From Lentzea albidocapillata (GTDB taxonomy: Bacteria > Actinomycetota > Actinomycetes > Mycobacteriales > Pseudonocardiaceae), in the NCBI RefSeq assembly GCF_000719115.1, contig NZ_JOEA01000012.1:152555-216554 (forward strand): 64,000 bases of DNA. Reading direction: 5' to 3'. A program made the translations under genes and the position numbers. Below the pieces are notes generated by a model, which worked only from the letters and a program-made list of their open reading frames with translations, ran no database searches and had not been told where the DNA came from. This document shows, piece after piece, positions 63,324 to 64,000 of this stretch. Position 1 is the stretch's first letter. Every line of letters begins with the position of its first letter.

Positions 63324-63792
63324 GATTGACCCTGTGGCCAAGACCTTCCGTCAGCACTTCGTCCGCCGTGTCGGCAACATCGTCATCAGTCGCGCTGTTT
63401 CGCTCGGCATCGCGCCCTCCTACTACGTGCTGCTGACCATCCGCGGCCGACGCAGTGGTGCAGAGCGGACGATTCCCATTCGACTGATGTCGCATGACGA
63501 CCAGGAGTGGCTCGTCGCGCCGTACGGCGTTCGGGACTGGGTGCACAACGCACGGGCAGCCGGTTCGGCGGTCCTGCGAAGGGGACGCAGGTCACGTCAA
63601 GTCGTTTTGACCGAGGTTTCCGCGGCCGTTGCGGCGCCCGTACTGGCCGCTTACGTGCGGAAGGAGCCGGTGACTAGGCCTTTCTTCGACGCTCGGGTCG
63701 GCGACCCCGTCTCGGCGTTCGAGGCCGAGGCTGACCGCCATCCGGTCTTCTCAGTGACGAACGCGCAGGTCAGCGGCGGTTCTGAGGCTTAG
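63322..63792 (+). CDS. Nitroreductase-family deazaflavin (F420)-dependent oxidoreductase
   Basis: 156 residues. DDN-type split-barrel protein: YVLLTIRGRRSGAERTIPIR, LVAPYGVRDWVHNARAAGSA, VLRRGRRSRQVVLTEV, and PVTRPFFDARVG. These use F420H2 to reduce varied substrates. ATG at 63322 shares CATG with the divergent lycopene cyclase gene. No ribosome binding site, so a leaderless message is likely. Confidence 0.9.
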   Translation: MIDPVAKTFRQHFVRRVGNIVISRAVSLGIAPSYYVLLTIRGRRSGAERTIPIRLMSHDDQEWLVAPYGVRDWVHNARAAGSAVLRRGRRSRQVVLTEVSAAVAAPVLAAYVRKEPVTRPFFDARVGDPVSAFEAEADRHPVFSVTNAQVSGGSEA

Positions 63793-63805
63793 GTGACCCC
63801 CCGAT

Positions 63806-63834
63806 TTGGAGATCGAAAGTGCCCCGTGTAATGT
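63806..63834 (+). promoter_or_regulatory. rRNA operon promoter candidate
   Basis: TTGGAG (63806-63811), 17 bp, TAATGT (63829-63834), the best -35/-10 pair seen in the window. It directly precedes the rRNA leader. Confidence 0.65.
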
Positions 63835-64000
63835 TCTCCAAGTCAGAGCGACACGGGCCGGGAAACAAACCGGAACGGGCCTGGCGAAAATAAGCTTCAG
63901 TAACACAAGCCCCGGAAGTAAGTCAGCGTAAAGCTGATGTGACTGCGGTGTGCGCGTGTTCTTTGAGAACTCAACAGCGTGCCGAAACACAGCCAGTAAT
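63835..64000 (+). other. rRNA operon leader with antitermination-type element
   Basis: The sequence changes to the conserved actinobacterial pre-16S leader: TGTTCTTTGAGAACTCAACA at 63957-63976, followed by GCGTGCCGAAA and GCCAGTAAT at the edge. This block precedes 16S genes of many actinomycetes and includes boxA-like and processing signals. The 16S gene should start just right of the window. Confidence 0.85.

Overview
The window is chromosomal DNA of a very GC-rich actinomycete. The XRE/DUF397 pair, a conservon, actinobacterial suf and oxidative pentose phosphate operons, a DddA-like toxin with an Imm1 partner, DUF4360 and DUF574-type genes, and dense GTGA/ATGA gene overlaps all fit the Pseudonocardiales (the Lentzea, Saccharothrix and Amycolatopsis neighbourhood). 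The genus is my inference; no 16S gene lies in the window.

Layout. 1-4.5 kb: a secreted DUF4360 protein (cut by the left edge), a stand-alone receiver, a cytoplasmic hybrid histidine kinase with a LacI-type sugar-binding input, and a frame-disrupted repeat-protein remnant. 4.5-12.7 kb: a minus-strand tkt-tal-pgi-zwf-opcA-pgl operon that makes NADPH and pentoses. 12.9-18.6 kb: ctaB, a CHAT-like protein that has lost its protease residues, a small helical protein, and a minus-strand trio (two-TM protein, cupin, HD protein). 18.8-26.9 kb: an FKBP lipoprotein, quinone oxidoreductase, GH128 glucanase, DUF885 protein, ATP-grasp enzyme, alpha/beta hydrolase, and an acetate-type symporter with its DUF485 partner. 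27.2-31.4 kb: a complete conservon (kinase, roadblock, DUF742, GTPase). 31.35-34.47 kb: an accessory islet between two 154-bp direct repeats, holding Uma2, XRE, DUF397, a frameshifted DddA-like DNA deaminase toxin and an intact Imm1 gene. 34.5-47.3 kb: a DinB-like gene and a GbsR/MarR-type regulator with paired operators, an ankyrin protein, ctaA, an ABC exporter, DUF998, an in-frame fusion of a DMT transporter and a glycosyltransferase, a frameshifted patatin-like lipase, and mptB. 47.4-54.0 kb: sufR-sufB-sufD-Rieske-sufC-sufS-sufU-sufT for Fe-S cluster assembly.

54.06-54.72 kb is the most unusual stretch. A 29-codon membrane-like peptide gene with a strong ribosome binding site and a T-tailed terminator is followed directly by four tRNA-like genes with anticodons CCA, CAG, TGC and GAT. 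Two of them have shortened D-arms, and the CAG one lacks the long variable arm expected of tRNA-Leu. 55.3-58.5 kb is a compact diterpenoid-type cluster: class II terpene cyclase, P450 and UbiA-family enzyme. 58.5-63.8 kb carries a DUF574-type methyltransferase, a YbdK-type ligase, an EAL-CBS-GGDEF protein, and a lycopene-cyclase-like gene whose start codon overlaps that of a divergent F420-type oxidoreductase. The window ends in the promoter and leader of an rRNA operon.

How it fits together: central NADPH supply (zwf operon), heme A synthesis (ctaA, ctaB) and Fe-S assembly (suf) form the conserved backbone. The accessory genes (CHAT-like locus, two-TM/cupin/HD trio, toxin islet, tRNA array, terpene cluster) sit between those blocks.
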